DNA from: Edolisoma coerulescens
Taxonomy: Eukaryota > Chordata > Aves > Passeriformes > Campephagidae
NCBI GenBank assembly: GCA_013397115.1
Contig: VWZW01004078.1
Span: 186,001 to 250,000 of the forward strand
DNA length: 64,000 bases
Reading direction: 5' to 3'
Shown: in pieces, positions 24,080 through 37,589 of the stretch
How the letters are laid out: every line of letters begins with the position of its first letter
Numbering within the stretch: position 1 is the stretch's first letter
Notes under the pieces: generated by a model
Told to the model about the DNA's origin: nothing
What the model saw: only the letters and a program-made list of their open reading frames with translations
Database searches by the model: none
Made by a program: the position numbers and the translations under genes

Positions 24080-24567
24080 GTAAAATTATTACCCTGTGTG
24101 TAGCACCTGTGTGACCCAAGTCTGTGTCATATTGCCTGAGGTTCTGGACTTGCCAGTACAAGAAAGACACTGAGAGTCCAGAATACTCACGGAGAGGGTC
24201 AGGGGGCTCAGGCATATGACACACAGGAGACACTGAGAAAACTGGTGAATCTAAAGAGGGATGTCTTTCAAGACTGCTGTCTTTGAGTACTTAATGGGAG
24301 GTCACAAAGGAGACAGACCTATTGGTGTTCACAGCGAAAGGACAAGAGGTCAAGGTTAGAATTTGAAGCAAGGGAAAAATTATTACTAGGTATCAGAGCA
24401 AAAGTCTCCACAGGAAGTATTTAAGCACTGGAACAGGTTATTCAGAGAGTCAACTGAACAAGACACTTAACAGTGGGATCTAACTTTGAAGTTAGCCTTG
24501 CTTTGTGAGGGGAAATAAATGAGATGACCTCTAGGGGTCCTATCCAACCTAAATTATTCTATCATTC
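24080..24567 (+). mobile_element. CR1 LINE 3' part, sense
   Basis: Order of landmarks: CAGTACAAGAAAGACACTG (end of ORF2), a region resembling the CR1 GACAGACC...AGCGAAAGGACAAGAGGTC block, AGCACTGGAACAGGTTATTC, ATGAGATGACCTCTAGGGG, and the tip CCAACCTAAATTATTCTAT. The intact 3' terminus and missing 5' end are the classic CR1 insertion form. It has many indels. Confidence 0.85.
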
Positions 24568-27500
24568 TAATTTAAAGGTCAGTATTGGCCTGGAATAAAA
24601 TATTTTAGAGAAAGGAGAAGAACATTCAGCTTCATTTGTAAGATTTGAAATGTAAATTTTGAATCTGGATGAAAAATAGTACTCTAATTTAGTTTATTTT
24701 TTGCAAGAGTTCTGCAGAATTTATATTAGCCTGTTGCAATATGCTTACAAGGAGTGCTCTAGGGATAAGTTACACATGTTCCTTAAATTTACTTGATCTA
24801 AGTCTGATTGCAAGTGACTGGATAACAGTAAGACATTTCTCATCCAAGCATATGTGAATTTATAAACTATCCCTAGAAACTCTGAGAAGTGTACAGGCTG
24901 TTTAGTGTGTCCTTCACTGAACCCAAATTATGGAAGTATTCTTTCTGGGTTCTTGTTTCAGCTGCCTGGCCCTGAGGGAGCAGACAGCTGGCATGACCTG
25001 GCTCAAGGAGGCAGAAGCGCTTTTCAAAGACTATTAGCGACTTTGGAGTCTTTCTGGAATGCAGTGATGGGGTAAAAGCTTCAAACATAGGACTGAATAG
25101 CACCCACACATTTTAAAACCTGCTTTTGTAGAAATAAGGGTATCAGACATAAATCAAACTTTTAATTTATTTCTGTTTCTTGAAACTTGCCCTACCAAAT
25201 GCATATTGCTTCAAAACATATTACTAAATTTTTTCCACCTCAACCTGCAGCAGAAATTCTCAGTCTATTCTCTTCTGCATGCAACTTGTGGTCATCTCAA
25301 ATAGGGTGTCTTTAGCTGGGCTGCATCACCAGCTTTGAAGAAGGGAAGCATTGATATAGAAGTTGCTGCAGAATTTCTACCTCTCTAGGAAGTTGTTCAG
25401 CAGATATCCACCAGAGTGAGAACATGGCTGAGGTTGGCCCTAACTAGGTCCTCAGCCCTTGTCCAAAATGAAAAGAGCTTTGGTAGGAGAGTAGCTGTTT
25501 ACTCTGTTTACTACTGTTTTAGAGCTCCACTCCTTCTTAGTCCTGTGAAGTTTGTAAAATTTACCTTCCAGAACTAAGTAATTTGAAGGTTTAAAAGACA
25601 TTTCAAAAAGCCAAGAAGGTTGGACGCATCAACAGGAATTTTACTTAGGGAAGCAGTGTCCTCACAAAACCTTATTTAATATTCCCTATGAATACACAGA
25701 CTGGAAAAGTAAGTATCTCTTAATTTCCAGGTTTTGGACATTAGCACATATTTGTCTTCTTCTTTCATGGTTTATTCTATCACTGAATCTCCTACCTCTG
25801 CATAAAAGAATGCATATTTTTAAGAGTAAGGTTTGGAAATGCTATACAAGTAAATACCCTATTCTGACAGGGGAATTCCTTACATTACTTTACAGAGACT
25901 CTCTCTTAAAACATATGTGAATGATTTTAGTCTCAGGCATATACAGAATCACCAGATATAATGTTTCAATTTTCATGGTATCTAGTTATAAAGCTGGAAC
26001 ATATAAGAACATAGACTTTGAGAGAATGTAATAACCAAGAAAAAGTAGAAGAACCAAATGAGGCTCCTAGTGGGACATATATACCTGGAGGGGAAAAAAA
26101 TATTATATTATCACAAAAGCTGCAATACATATAGTTTACATGTATGAAGGTGAGCATAGCAACTAGCTTAACTTGAAAATAGGTATTTTTATCAAAAGAT
26201 ATCCATATTACTCACTATTACATTGATTTTTAAGCATCTACATAACTTACTACAAAAAGGCTAAAGAATGAATAGGAAGATGAACCAGGATTAAAGTTCA
26301 GTTTAAAGTTTCCTGATGCTTTGAAGTATACTCACTGTTGCTTTTTCACAGCAGACCACTTCTAGTTCCACAATTACTTTTACACCATGAGCTGTTAAAT
26401 TCATCTGCAAAGCCAAACACCTAGAACTGTTTTATCACAACTTGGATTAATTCATTCATGTCTCTCAAGTCAATCCAATGTCCATGGATATTATTAAAAA
26501 AACAGTTCACCTACGTGCAGCAACCTGCGTACACATAAATAAAAAGAACAGTTTATACAGTGAACTAAAGCACAGTTTCCCAGTAAATAAATCATATGCT
26601 GTCCGTTAACCCCCAATGGGTAGTATAAAAAAGTATAAATTTTTATTTAAATAATCAGTGTAATTATTATGCATTTCCAAACCAGTACATTAAGAATATA
26701 TGCTCCAGAAATTTGAAGCATATATGCTAGTTGTGGAGTCAACAATGGTCTTTACTCTGTGGGATTATTTCTTACCTTTTCCATAGTTCTCAGCTAAATG
26801 CTAAAACTGGTGTTGTAAATTCAACATCAGACACATTAGTTTCTGAGAAAAAATTGCAACATAATTGCTTCCAATTAATTAAAATTATCTTTGAATTAAT
26901 AGAGATGAAAAAAAATCAACCAACCAAAACAAAAAATATATAGGATATATATTTTTGAATCATACTGCTCTAGCCACAGCAGTGTGGTGGTTATTTTTTT
27001 CATAAGCAACAAAATAAAGGCCTATTTCCACTCTTATATTTATTTTTCTGCAGTATAACATATCTTATACACATTTACTTAGGGATAATTTCCTCCCTAA
27101 GCAGGGAGTGATAGGCTTGGTGTTACTATGTCTTCAACTGTATGTTATGTTATGCTGTGTAATATTCCTTTTGAGTTAAAAGCAATCACATGGAACTCTA
27201 GGCTAGAGTTGAGGCCAGTGTTTCAGATTTCCCCAATGCAAGTATCCCAAACCCAAAGAATATCTGTGTATAATTTACTTTTCTTATGGGAATGGTTTAT
27301 TAGAATAGGCACTTGTAGGAGCTAAAAATGTTCATAAATTTTTTCTTCCGCTGCAGAGATAAATGCAAAGTACAAATCTATAATCTTGCTTTGGGCCATA
27401 TAAGCTTATAGGATAGTTAAATTTATGAACCAAGACACACTGCCTGTATAGTCTTCCAGGACAGAAGTTATGACAATTGGAACTAGAGACGGCATTCTGT

Positions 27501-30257
27501 AACTCTGCAATATTTTTGAAAAGCAAACAGAAACAATGATGATGAAGTGACAGAAAAACTTACATAGCATAAATTTATTTAAACCATTATGAGGTTTAGA
27601 ATTCCCTTAGGCTATTCATTAATAGAAAACTACCCAGAATGACACTGTATGTCAATTAAATTTATAGGCCATTAATAGAAAATCAATCTTTATGGTTTTA
27701 ATCAAAACAGAGACAAGAGACTACCCAAATCTTCTGTGGCAGGTGGTAAATGATCAGTGCATTATGAGAAACAATTCTCAGCCATGTCATTGCCGTGCTC
27801 CCAAGGTAAGTGTCACAATAGGTAAGCTTCATTTTTCCTATATTTTGAGGTATTAGTTTAATGCTGAAAATCTGATGTGTCGGTGGTCTGATCTAGTCTA
27901 AAAAATCCTACATACATTCTTTTAGTGAATCGGAATATGTTCCCTTAAATAAATGGTTTATATATTTTTTTAAATATATTATTATATTACTTTTGGGAGT
28001 GCCATATATGACTTTCACTTCCTGAACATCTGGCCCAATTCTTATACATACTGTATTGAAATTAGATTAGTTTTCTTCATCTCTTACTTTTTCTTTTAAC
28101 ATTAGTTGTGTTGTAAACTTCTAACAAATCAAGTCCATTGGTTTAAGAATTATTTTAATGAATATTTGCAATATCTAAAAACTGTATTATTTTTTCATAT
28201 TTTAATTTTTTAGAGCAAATAGAAATACTGCAACTGTACTATGTAAGTTCTTTAGTTACTCTGAATGAAAAAAAGGTTATGTTGCTGTTCCTATCACCAT
28301 AAATATCTTTCACCTCAGTGTCCCTTTGTGAAAAAACTTAATAAGTAAAAATGTGTTGAAGGCAGGTTTCCTAATCAGATTTCTATAAAGAGATATCATT
28401 CATTGCTCAGCTTAACAGGGCAGTTGAATGCCAACTGGTAATTGAAGTCCGTCTGAAGAAAAATAAAATATCAATCACACTTGTCATTAAAAGAGAAGTA
28501 AAAAGGTATATAAATGAATGTGGTTTTCTTTTGACCCAAGGATTTTATTTTATTGTAACACAAATACTGATTTATGCAACCATCAGGTTTGAATGCATGC
28601 AACACAACTTTCTCAGATTGAATTTCATTGATTTTCTATAACAATGTCAAGCATTCAATGCATCACAGAAGCCGTGAGACTGAAATAAATAATCCCTTAT
28701 GAAAGAAAGTGATTCTTCCCTTCTTAAACCCATAGGCGAACATCTTGTTCTCCTTCTGCCTTGCTCTGTTGTAGCTTAAGCTGTAAGATGTTAGAATTTC
28801 CTAATTCCCTGTCTTCATTTTCATTAAGGATAACATGCTTTGTTTTTCTTATGACCTCCTTTATGCTCTTGCCTCTGGGAGGAGTTGTTAAAACTGTATG
28901 CCTTTCTGTTTATGAAATGTGAATAGATATAAAGAGCAAAATATATGCTAGCAAATTCAATTTTGAATATAGTTATATGTGATATTGACATAATCTGAGT
29001 AGCACAAAAATAGCCTTGAAAGATGTTATTTCACATGGAAGATTCATATTTGAAAGGTGCAACAGACTTGTAACACATACTGCACATGCAAATTATTATT
29101 TCTAATGAGATCTGCAGTGTTTCTGATCACACTGTCAGTCATAATCACTTTTCTGATATTGTTAGTTCTGGTTATTTGAGTTTAATATTTATAGCTCAAG
29201 ATACTCATTTACAAATTTGAGTTTGATGGGTTTTGTATTCCACACCAAATTTATCACTAGCTTTGTTATTGATTTGTTATTTACTCTTCTCTTTCATACA
29301 TATGATTTAAAGTTGGTAAATAATTTAAATTCCACTTTGACATTCATTTCAGGCACCTTCAGATGTTATTTTGAAATTCCTACCTTGAACATAAAACCAC
29401 AGTATTGCTTATAAGGAATGACATACAATTTTCAGCTGAGTGTTTCCATACAAAAAGCTACTACAATCCCTGAAGTATTTCACTGATGTACAACTTGGTT
29501 TATCACAAATGCATAATGCATGATTTTCAGGTGACATTAAATAAAATTAAAAATTCAACTTTTTTGCAAGTAAGAAGTATAACGTAGAGCATTGGATTAT
29601 CTTCTCACCCTTATTCAATAACAGACAAATCAGTTCTTAATTTTTTCTTTTTGTGGTTCGCAGTATCTCAAGGAGTTCCAATGACTATTCAGCAGTTTCC
29701 TCAACTGCACGTAGGCTTTTTACTTTAATTGGCAATAGCAGGTCAATAGTGGTACTCATTTGTAATTATAATAGGTCTATATTTGTACCGAATATTGCTA
29801 ACATAAATATAAATAGAAAGCCCTATTTGAAAGGCATGACCAGTGAAAATGTAGTATAAAAGTGACTGCTAACTTACTAACAATATCTACTTTAGGCATC
29901 TTGTTTCTGATATTTTAATTCCCTCAATGTCTCTATTTTTCTTGCATACAGGAAAGAATGACTGACATCTTCAGTGGGATATTTGAGCAGAGACACAGTT
30001 TTGATTCATCTCCTACAACACTTGTTTCCATTTTTTATAAAGGGGGTCTGTGGCAACTATGTTCCTTGATAATAACAATTTGTTTGACAATTTAAACCCT
30101 GTCATTTTAACATCTTCCTCTGACTTTTAAGGTGGTTTAGAGCAGTAAAGGAAGATGTTTACTAGACTGCAATACCTAATACAATTTAAACCAGCATGTC
30201 AGCAACCATGAGTTTCACTGAATACGGAAATCAGCTTTTCAGAAATTAGTTCTGCTC
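24568..30257. other. Long AT-rich stretch, no gene or element recognised
   Basis: This is the longest apparently repeat-free part of the window. Composition is AT-rich throughout, with microsatellite-like A/T runs only. No open frame above about 80 codons has recognisable features, and no RNA gene was seen. Conserved non-coding elements or very old repeats cannot be excluded by eye. Confidence 0.5.
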
Positions 30258-31282
30258 TCTCAGCATCCTCATAGTCAAACTTAAGAAGTGTGGATTAGAT
30301 GAGTAGACAGTGAGGTGGATTGAGAACTGGCTAAACAGCAGATCCCAGAGGGTCACAATCAGTGGCCCAGGGTCCAGTTGGAGGCCTGCAACTAGTGGTG
30401 TCTCCCAAGGATCAATACTGAGCCCAGTATTGTTTAAATTATCCACCAATGACTTGGATGAAGAGGTAGAGTGTGTCAGCAAGTTCACTGATGACACAAA
30501 GCTGGGAAGAGAGGCTGATATGCCAGAGGGCTGTGCAGCCCTTCAGAAGGACCTCAACAGGTTGGAGAGATGGGCAGAGAAGGACTCTTTGAAATTCAAC
30601 AGAAGCAAATGCAGCATCCTATACCTGGAGAATAATAACCCACCAGTACAGGCTGACCTGCTGGAAAGCAGCTCTGAGAAGAAGGATGTGGGGATGCTGG
30701 TGGACAGCAAGCTGTTCACTAGCCATCAGTGTGTCCTTGCAGCCAAGAAGACCAACAAAATCCTGGAAAGCATTAGGAAAAGCATTGCCAGCAGGTCAAG
30801 GGAGATGATTCCACCCCTCTATTCAGCCCTGGTGAGGCCACATCTGGAGTTTTGTGCCCAGTTCTGGGCTCCTCAGTACAGGACAGACATGGAGATCCTG
30901 GAGTGGGTCCAGTGGAGGGCAACAAGGGTGATTAGGGGACAGGAGCATTTCTCTCAGGAGGAAAGGTTGAGGAAACTGGGCCTTTTCAGCCTTCAGGAGA
31001 GATGACTGAGAGGGCACCTCATCAATATCTGTCAGTATCTGAAAGGAGGGTGTCCAGAGGATGGAGCCAGGCTCTTCTCGGTGGTGCCAAGCAATAGGAT
31101 AAGAGGCAATGGGTCGAAACTGATGCCCAGGAAGTTCCACCTGAACATGAGGATGAACTTCTTTACTGTGCAGGTGACAGAGCATTGGAACAGACTATTC
31201 ACAGAGGTTGTGGAGTCTCTGACTGTTGGACCAGATGATCCACTGTGGTCTCTTTTAAACTGACCCCATTCTCTGATTCTTG
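30258..31282 (+). mobile_element. CR1 LINE, 3' third with long ORF2 remnant
   Basis: The best-preserved CR1 here. An open frame of 231 codons (30310-31005, reading GTG as the first codon) encodes the C-terminal half of the reverse transcriptase. It has a GVSQGS segment at residues 30-35 and the catalytic motif as FTDD at residues 59-62, followed by TKLG. The two catalytic aspartates are kept. CR1 elements normally have Ala where this copy has Thr. The same frame continues past one TGA at 31003-31005 to 31263, covering a further region that ends in EHWNRLFTEVVESL. The 3' terminus at 31230-31282 is recognisable, with a deletion just before it. The 5' end is truncated at about 30258. It cannot retrotranspose: ORF1, the endonuclease and most of the reverse-transcriptase domain are missing. 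Confidence 0.95.
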
Positions 31283-31844
31283 AGAAAAAAGCAGGAATGC
31301 AATATAGCAGTAGGTATGGTCAACAGAAACTGGTAGAGCTTTAGATGTAGTGATTCTTTCTGAGACACTATTCTTTCTTTCAGGAATGTTATGAGATCTC
31401 ATTTTCATAATAATGTAATACCTGACTGGGCAATGAATTACCAACTGCTATGTAGATTGTAATCTGGAATTGTATACTGCCTTAGGACAGAGAAAGGCAT
31501 CCCATTTGTATGTATATTTTACTTCTGTGTGTCTTTCCTCATGTGCTATAGGTAAGGAAAAATTGGTTGGCTCTGAAATCTTTTACTTGTGTATTATGTG
31601 TATTATGTTTCCTTGTCCTTGATGGGAGAAAAGATGGTTTTTGTCAGAACAACAGCTTCTGTTGATACAAACAGAGCACTTTGGGGATAATTTAACAGAT
31701 GTTAGTTGAAAATGACTAAGAGTATTCAGTAGGGGAATAAGGTGGTGAAAAGTTATATTTAGTACTTCATTATTAAAATGGAACGTACTTCATCAAATAC
31801 ATGAAAGAGATATGAATATCTTTATAACCTCACTGCAATCTCCT
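31283..31844. other. AT-rich spacer between two CR1 elements
   Basis: No feature was recognised between the sense CR1 ending at 31282 and the antisense CR1 starting at 31845. Confidence 0.5.
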
Positions 31845-32618
31845 TTCAGGTAGCTGTAGAGAGCGATAAGGTCCCCCCTGAGCCTCCTTTTCTCCAGATT
31901 AAACAGCCCCAGTTCCCTCAGCTGCTTCTCATAAAAACCTATGTTCCAGACCCTTCAGCAGTTTTGTCGCCCTTCTCTGGACAAGCCCCGGCACCACAAT
32001 GTCTTTTTGTAGTGAGGGGCTCAAAACTGAGCACAGGACTTGAGGCACAGCCTCACCAGTGCTGAATACAGAGGGACAATCACTGCCCTGGTGCTGCTGG
32101 CCACACTATTCCTGATACAGGCCAGGATGCCACTGGCCTCCTTGACCACCTGGGTAAACACTGGCTCATGTTCAGCTGACTGTCGACTGACATCCACAAG
32201 TCCTTTTCTGCCAGGCAGCTTTCCAGCTGCTCTTCCTCGAGCCTGTAGCATTGCACTGGGTTGCTGTAACTCAAGGGCAGAACCCAGCCCTTGGCCTTGT
32301 TGAACATCATACAATTGGCCTCAGTCCACTGATCCAGCCTGTCCAGATCTGTCCCTTCACAGCCTTCCTACCCTCCAGCAGATCAAAACCCCCACACAAC
32401 TTGGTGTGAACTGAGGGTGTATTTCATCCCCTTCTCCAGACCATTGATAAAGATATTTAAGAGAACTGGCCCCAACACTTGGTCCAGGGGAACCCCAGTA
32501 ATGACTGACCCCCATCTGGGTGTAGCACCTTTCATCACCGCACGTTATGGGCCCAGCCATCCTGACAGTTTGTTACCTGGCAAACAGTACACCTGCCCAA
32601 GCCGTGAGCAGCCATGTA
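31845..32618 (-). mobile_element. CR1 LINE ORF2 fragment, antisense, missing its 3' end
   Basis: On the plus strand AGGTAGCTGTAGAGAGCG, AGATTAAACAGCCCCAG, TTGTCGCCCTTCTCTGGAC, CCTTGTTGAACATCATAC, CCTGTCCAGATCTGTCCC, GAACTGGCCCCAACACTTGG and AAGCCGTGAGCAGCC are the complement of the reverse-transcriptase C-terminal half of CR1, in order. The fragment starts inside the 3' region and lacks the 3' tip, which is unusual because CR1 insertions normally keep the 3' end and lose the 5' end. A later deletion at the left edge is the likely cause. Small frameshifts interrupt the reading frame. Confidence 0.9.
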
Positions 32619-35600
32619 CAGCCTTGTATGGTTGCCACCAGACTGTTGGCTGAACCTGGTTTCCAAAACTAGACCTGCTCTTATTACTCAGTTGATGGTT
32701 TTGTCAGTGTTATGCCTGTTTTGCTGTCACCCTCAGCTTCTGACTTCCATTGCCTTGTGGAGTAACTCACTTCTGCTGCTCCCTGGCACATATAACATCA
32801 CCTCTTTCACTTTCAGATGTCCTCTTGTTCCTGCCAGATGGGTAGGAGATTGCTTTGGCTTCTTGTCCCCAGGTTCAGCCAGTAAAGAGTCTGAACACAT
32901 ATTCCTGATTCACAAGCAAATACAACTGGTCACACAGATAAAAACAGCAGTCGCATAAACATGAACAGCACACTCACTTCTGTTCCATCTTTCCAGCTGG
33001 TTTGGTTTAAATCTACTTGTAGAATATGCACAAGCACAATGTGCTTCTTTTCAGTAGCTTGGCCCAGAGCCTGGTCTCCTCCACTTCCTTGAATCTGAAG
33101 CCACGGGTGTCAGACCTATGGCCTGCCTCTCTGGATAAGGTCATTCATGCCCCTTACTCTATTCATTGGCTGGTCCAACTTGAACTTCTCTAGTGGCTTG
33201 TGTGCGTATGAACATAGAGGACAGAGAGACACACCTGGAAGAAAGGAACATTGTCATAAGAAAGGACAGATTTCAGTTTTCAAGCAGAGGATTTCGTAGA
33301 AGTGCACTGACCAACAGGTTGTTTACATACAGTCAGTGACTTTCCCCTTTTCCCTCTTCCCCTGCCCCACTTGTTCCTTCCAAGACACCTTCCTCCCTGC
33401 CTTTGATCCTTTCCCTAAGCATCCCATAATAAATTTCACACATTTTCACAGTTTTCTTAGAACACTTCATACTAAGTTTTATATAAACCCCATGTCTTCC
33501 TTTTTTTTTTTCGTTCCAAAATTCCCTTCTAACTGCATCCTTTAGGAAGTCCTTTGTCCTTTAGACAATAAACCCATTTAGTTTGCATGGTTTTCTGGGG
33601 AATTTATTTTGCTGACTCATTTTAGGGAGCTTCCCACCAGGGAAGATGAGCTAATAATTGTCCTATAATAGTTGAAGAAGTAGCTGAGCCAGTATACTCT
33701 TTCACTGACTATGTTGCCAAGGTTCATTCACCTGTCACTGCTTCTTTGATCCTTTCCATGGTTTTGTTCAATGGGATTAACCTTTAGTGAGATAACTTAG
33801 GTAATGAAAGATATGAAATATAAGTATTTATAAAATATCCTATCCAGTAAATGTCATACAAACTTTTTCGTACCCTTCCTACTATAAAATAGGCAAATAT
33901 TTCATTTGTATATTTATTTCATTTCTATATTTAGATACATATATAAGACTGCAGTTTTCAGGTTCCAGAGCTGCTTTTGTTCCATACTAATCCTGTGTCA
34001 GAGCAAGGTAACTCTAAATGAAGTGCAGGCCAGCTCTTTTTACCCTTGTTTCCATACAAAGAAAACCCACCTGCGTGTTCCAATAGCAGGTGCCCTAATA
34101 CATACTAAATGCCAATCTGCAAAGCGGGACACTGTAATAGATTATACAAGCATGAAAAAGAATGTCTAGAAAGATAGTAGAGACCTAATTTGTTTCTTTA
34201 CCTCCCTTGAATACTTTGTATGTCAAAAGTAATTGCTTAGGAAGATGGAGATCATAGGAAATCCTACAGACCTTAGACAGAGTGCTGGGTTTGGATGTCT
34301 GGCTTCTTAGATAAGTGGGTAACAGACATATTTTGTCCTGGAAACCTGTTTCTAAGGTTTTTTTCAGTAAAAGGGAAAAAAAAACCAAAACAAACCCAGT
34401 GTGTATTATTTTTATGAGAATTATATTTTATTTCTGATGGCAGAAAAGCCATTGTTTTCTCAGTCCTCTCTCTGTGCAGTGACAACCATGTACAACCTCC
34501 TTTCTCTCCTTCTTTACTTCTCTTTGTGAGAATAGTCTTTAGGATCACTCTCAGCCTCTGGGCAGATGATCAGTAGTTGATGCAAGAAGCAAAGACGACA
34601 TCAAAAAGCCTTAGCATCTGGGGTGGGTGGAGTTTACAGAAAGGAAATTGGACTGAAAACTGAAGCAATGCAAGCAGATGAGATTTAATATAAAGATGTA
34701 CATAAATCCTGAGAGCCGCAGGAAAAAGCTATTTTTGTCTGACTTCTTCATACATAGATCCCTTTTAACACAAGGAGATAGCTAATGGCATAAGTCAAGC
34801 AGGTTCCCATTATATAAGGAATAGTGACAAGTTATGAAGTTTGCATGGTTCATATGGGGTCAGGGTCAATGCTAGGAGTTCCAAATGGATGTGTAGGACT
34901 GGAACTCTGCCCAAGAGTGCAATTTACAGTGCAATATGGAGACATGGAAGGTTATCAGGAAATGCCATATGAGTGCAAACCACGAATAGACACAAAAAAC
35001 TTCCAGCTAGGGCATCCTCATTGGAATGACCCTCAGTAGCATGTGACCATTCAGTTCAGCTACAAACTGTGGAGTCCCTTGAAAAATGTAAAAAAAAAAT
35101 TAACCTTTTACCTCTTTTATTTTTAACTCACATCCAAAGGTTCTCCAAATAGACTGAAGCAAAACATAAATCAGCCAGTATCTTGAGCAACTCAGGATTT
35201 TTCATTTATTCTCTATTTTGCCAAAATTACTATGATCGCTGGTACTTAGGACTCCTTTTTCAGTTTCTAATTAATCAGACATATTCCAAAAGAGAGAGAA
35301 TAAAGAAAAAAAAATAACACAAAAAACACCATCCAATTTTTGAGTTGGCTTGTTACCTTTGCCAATATTGCATTACAAATCACTACTTTTTTATTTTTAG
35401 ATAAGGAAATAATTATTACAGTAAAAAATAACCAAACCTTTGAACTACAGCATTTGTAGAAAGGAAAAAAGAGCTAATTCAGCTTCTTCATGCTTATATG
35501 CAATCTTTAATCAAAAGCGGCTGGTTGTTCATAGCCTCCAATTAGGGATACAAAGATCCATGAAAAAATGCTATCATGACCAAATGTGAACTTTGACCTG

Positions 35601-37589
35601 TTTCTTTGCACATGTATCTTTAATACATTCCTCATCTATAATAGGAAAGAAATCAATTGTAGTATCATGAAAATTCGAAGAGGTTTGTGCAAAACTGCAT
35701 AAGAAATGCAATTCTATATATTTAATCAATTAATTTCTTTATTAGAAGAAACAGCTTTAGCAATCAGGGCACTAATTTTTAATAACTGAAGAAGAGGTTT
35801 CAGAAAAATTTATGAACTGCTGATGTATTTCAGGAGAATGCAGATAATTTTTCCTTTACTTAGGCACTACAGAAATAGCTTTTAAAAACAGATCCTTATT
35901 TATACAATGATAGTCAGCTATGGACTTTTATGGAAGAGTACAAACACTTCCAAAATCTAAGACTGCTTCATAATAAAGATACAGAAATGGCACCTTAAAA
36001 TGCTTAGTGTCTCTAATACAATATAGCCAAGAGGAAGAGTGACAGGCCTTCACGTCTTTCCTTCAAGGGTTACTTTTATCTTAATCACTGAAAAAAAAGA
36101 AAAAAAAAAGCAATCAGGACTCTCAGCTCCCAGACTGATGTGATTACTGGGCTACATAGTCAGAGGTCACTTTTCTTCCCTTGTCTGTGAGTCCAGTGTT
36201 CCAGTACAAGAAGACGAAGCATTTTTAAATTCCTGAATTCCTATACTCAAACAATTAGAACGCACACCACTATCATCACTAAAACTTCTTTTCTGGACTT
36301 TTTACAAGAAAAAAAATAGACATTTACAGAGCAAAATTTCTGACATTTATCTTATGATGAGATGAATAGCACCCAAAAGTAAAAATAACTTTTCACTAAC
36401 TATAAATATTTTAGAGTAGTGGAGATGAATTTCATTACTTCAAGTTCCCATGATAACATGGAATGCAAAATGCTAAAATACTCTCTTTTGTTCACGCAGA
36501 AAGTAGACTTTAATATGGTTCCTGCAGTCAAGTCAGTGGAAAATACTGACCATGCTCTACAACTGATATGTTCTAAGAATGATTGGTGGATCCACCGAAA
36601 AGAAGAAATTTGTAGGAATACCTGATTCATTGTTCTTAACAGGACTTAATGATGAGGTAGGGGCCCCCTTGTTCAGCAGTGTCCAGGACTTGTATGACTC
36701 TCAGTATGCCTAGAATGGCATCTCTAGATAATGATGGAATACTGGGCTGACTACAATTAAATGCGTGAGATATTTTTAATTATGCATATAGATGACCAGG
36801 GATCTTGGCCAGTACAGCCTTTCATTGACTATCCTACTCTTCTTCATTCTACTGAGTTCATCTACCTCATCTCAAAGCTTTTTGTTTCCTTATTCATAAA
36901 AATAATTAACACCAGCTAGGAGCATCACAAATCCATTGCCAGCAGGCAAAGACACTCCTGCAACAGTTTCTTTCTAGAGTAGAGTTATGAGGACTGATAC
37001 CTAACAAAAAGACAAGGAAGGGATAAGGTGAAATTAGAAAATATCTCTTTAATTCATAAAAGTGCACACATATAGAACACATATGCAAGTGAGACATCAT
37101 CCTGGTTTCAAGTACTTATTGCTTGACAAGTGCACATATGTGCCTTGGCTTCCTTTCACTTTCTACTCTGCCGGTAATACAGAGCAGCTGTGACCCTAAA
37201 TTTAAGCTAGGATTATGACTGTTATCTCTTGACAAATTTGTTCACAATTCTTCAGACATTTTTGCTGATTCAATAGCACTTAACTCTGGCATATATCCAG
37301 ATTTCTGCAGAAACTGCAGTTATGCTGAGCTTGTGAAATGTCTTTATTTTGTACAAAGACAGATCTGAGTATTAGAGCAAACCTCAGTTTCATATAAAAT
37401 GAAGTCAGGATTTGAATGAAAAAGGTGAGGTCTGATCCTTCACTACATACGTCTAGAAGGATTATATAAATTTGATGGCAATTTAAGCTAGAAATACACC
37501 AGGGCAAAACCACTGACTTAAATACAGTAGAAGGGCCTGATTCTGCTTTTTTTTTTTCCTATAAATACGCCTGTGTGCATGTGCGTGTG
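32619..37589. other. Unclassified DNA; pyrimidine-rich in 33330-33550
   Basis: From 32619 to about 33560 the base composition is more balanced than the surroundings and plus-strand pyrimidines are frequent, as in retroviral internal or LTR-derived DNA read in antisense. No LTR landmark shared with other copies was found, so it is left unclassified. From 33560 to 37589 the sequence is AT-rich with no recognised feature. Open frames up to 114 codons exist in the first part but show no known domain. Confidence 0.4.

Noticed and set aside
31081..31263. 60-codon frame as a separate small gene
   Set aside because: It is in the same frame as, and continues, the CR1 ORF2 remnant after the stop at 31003.
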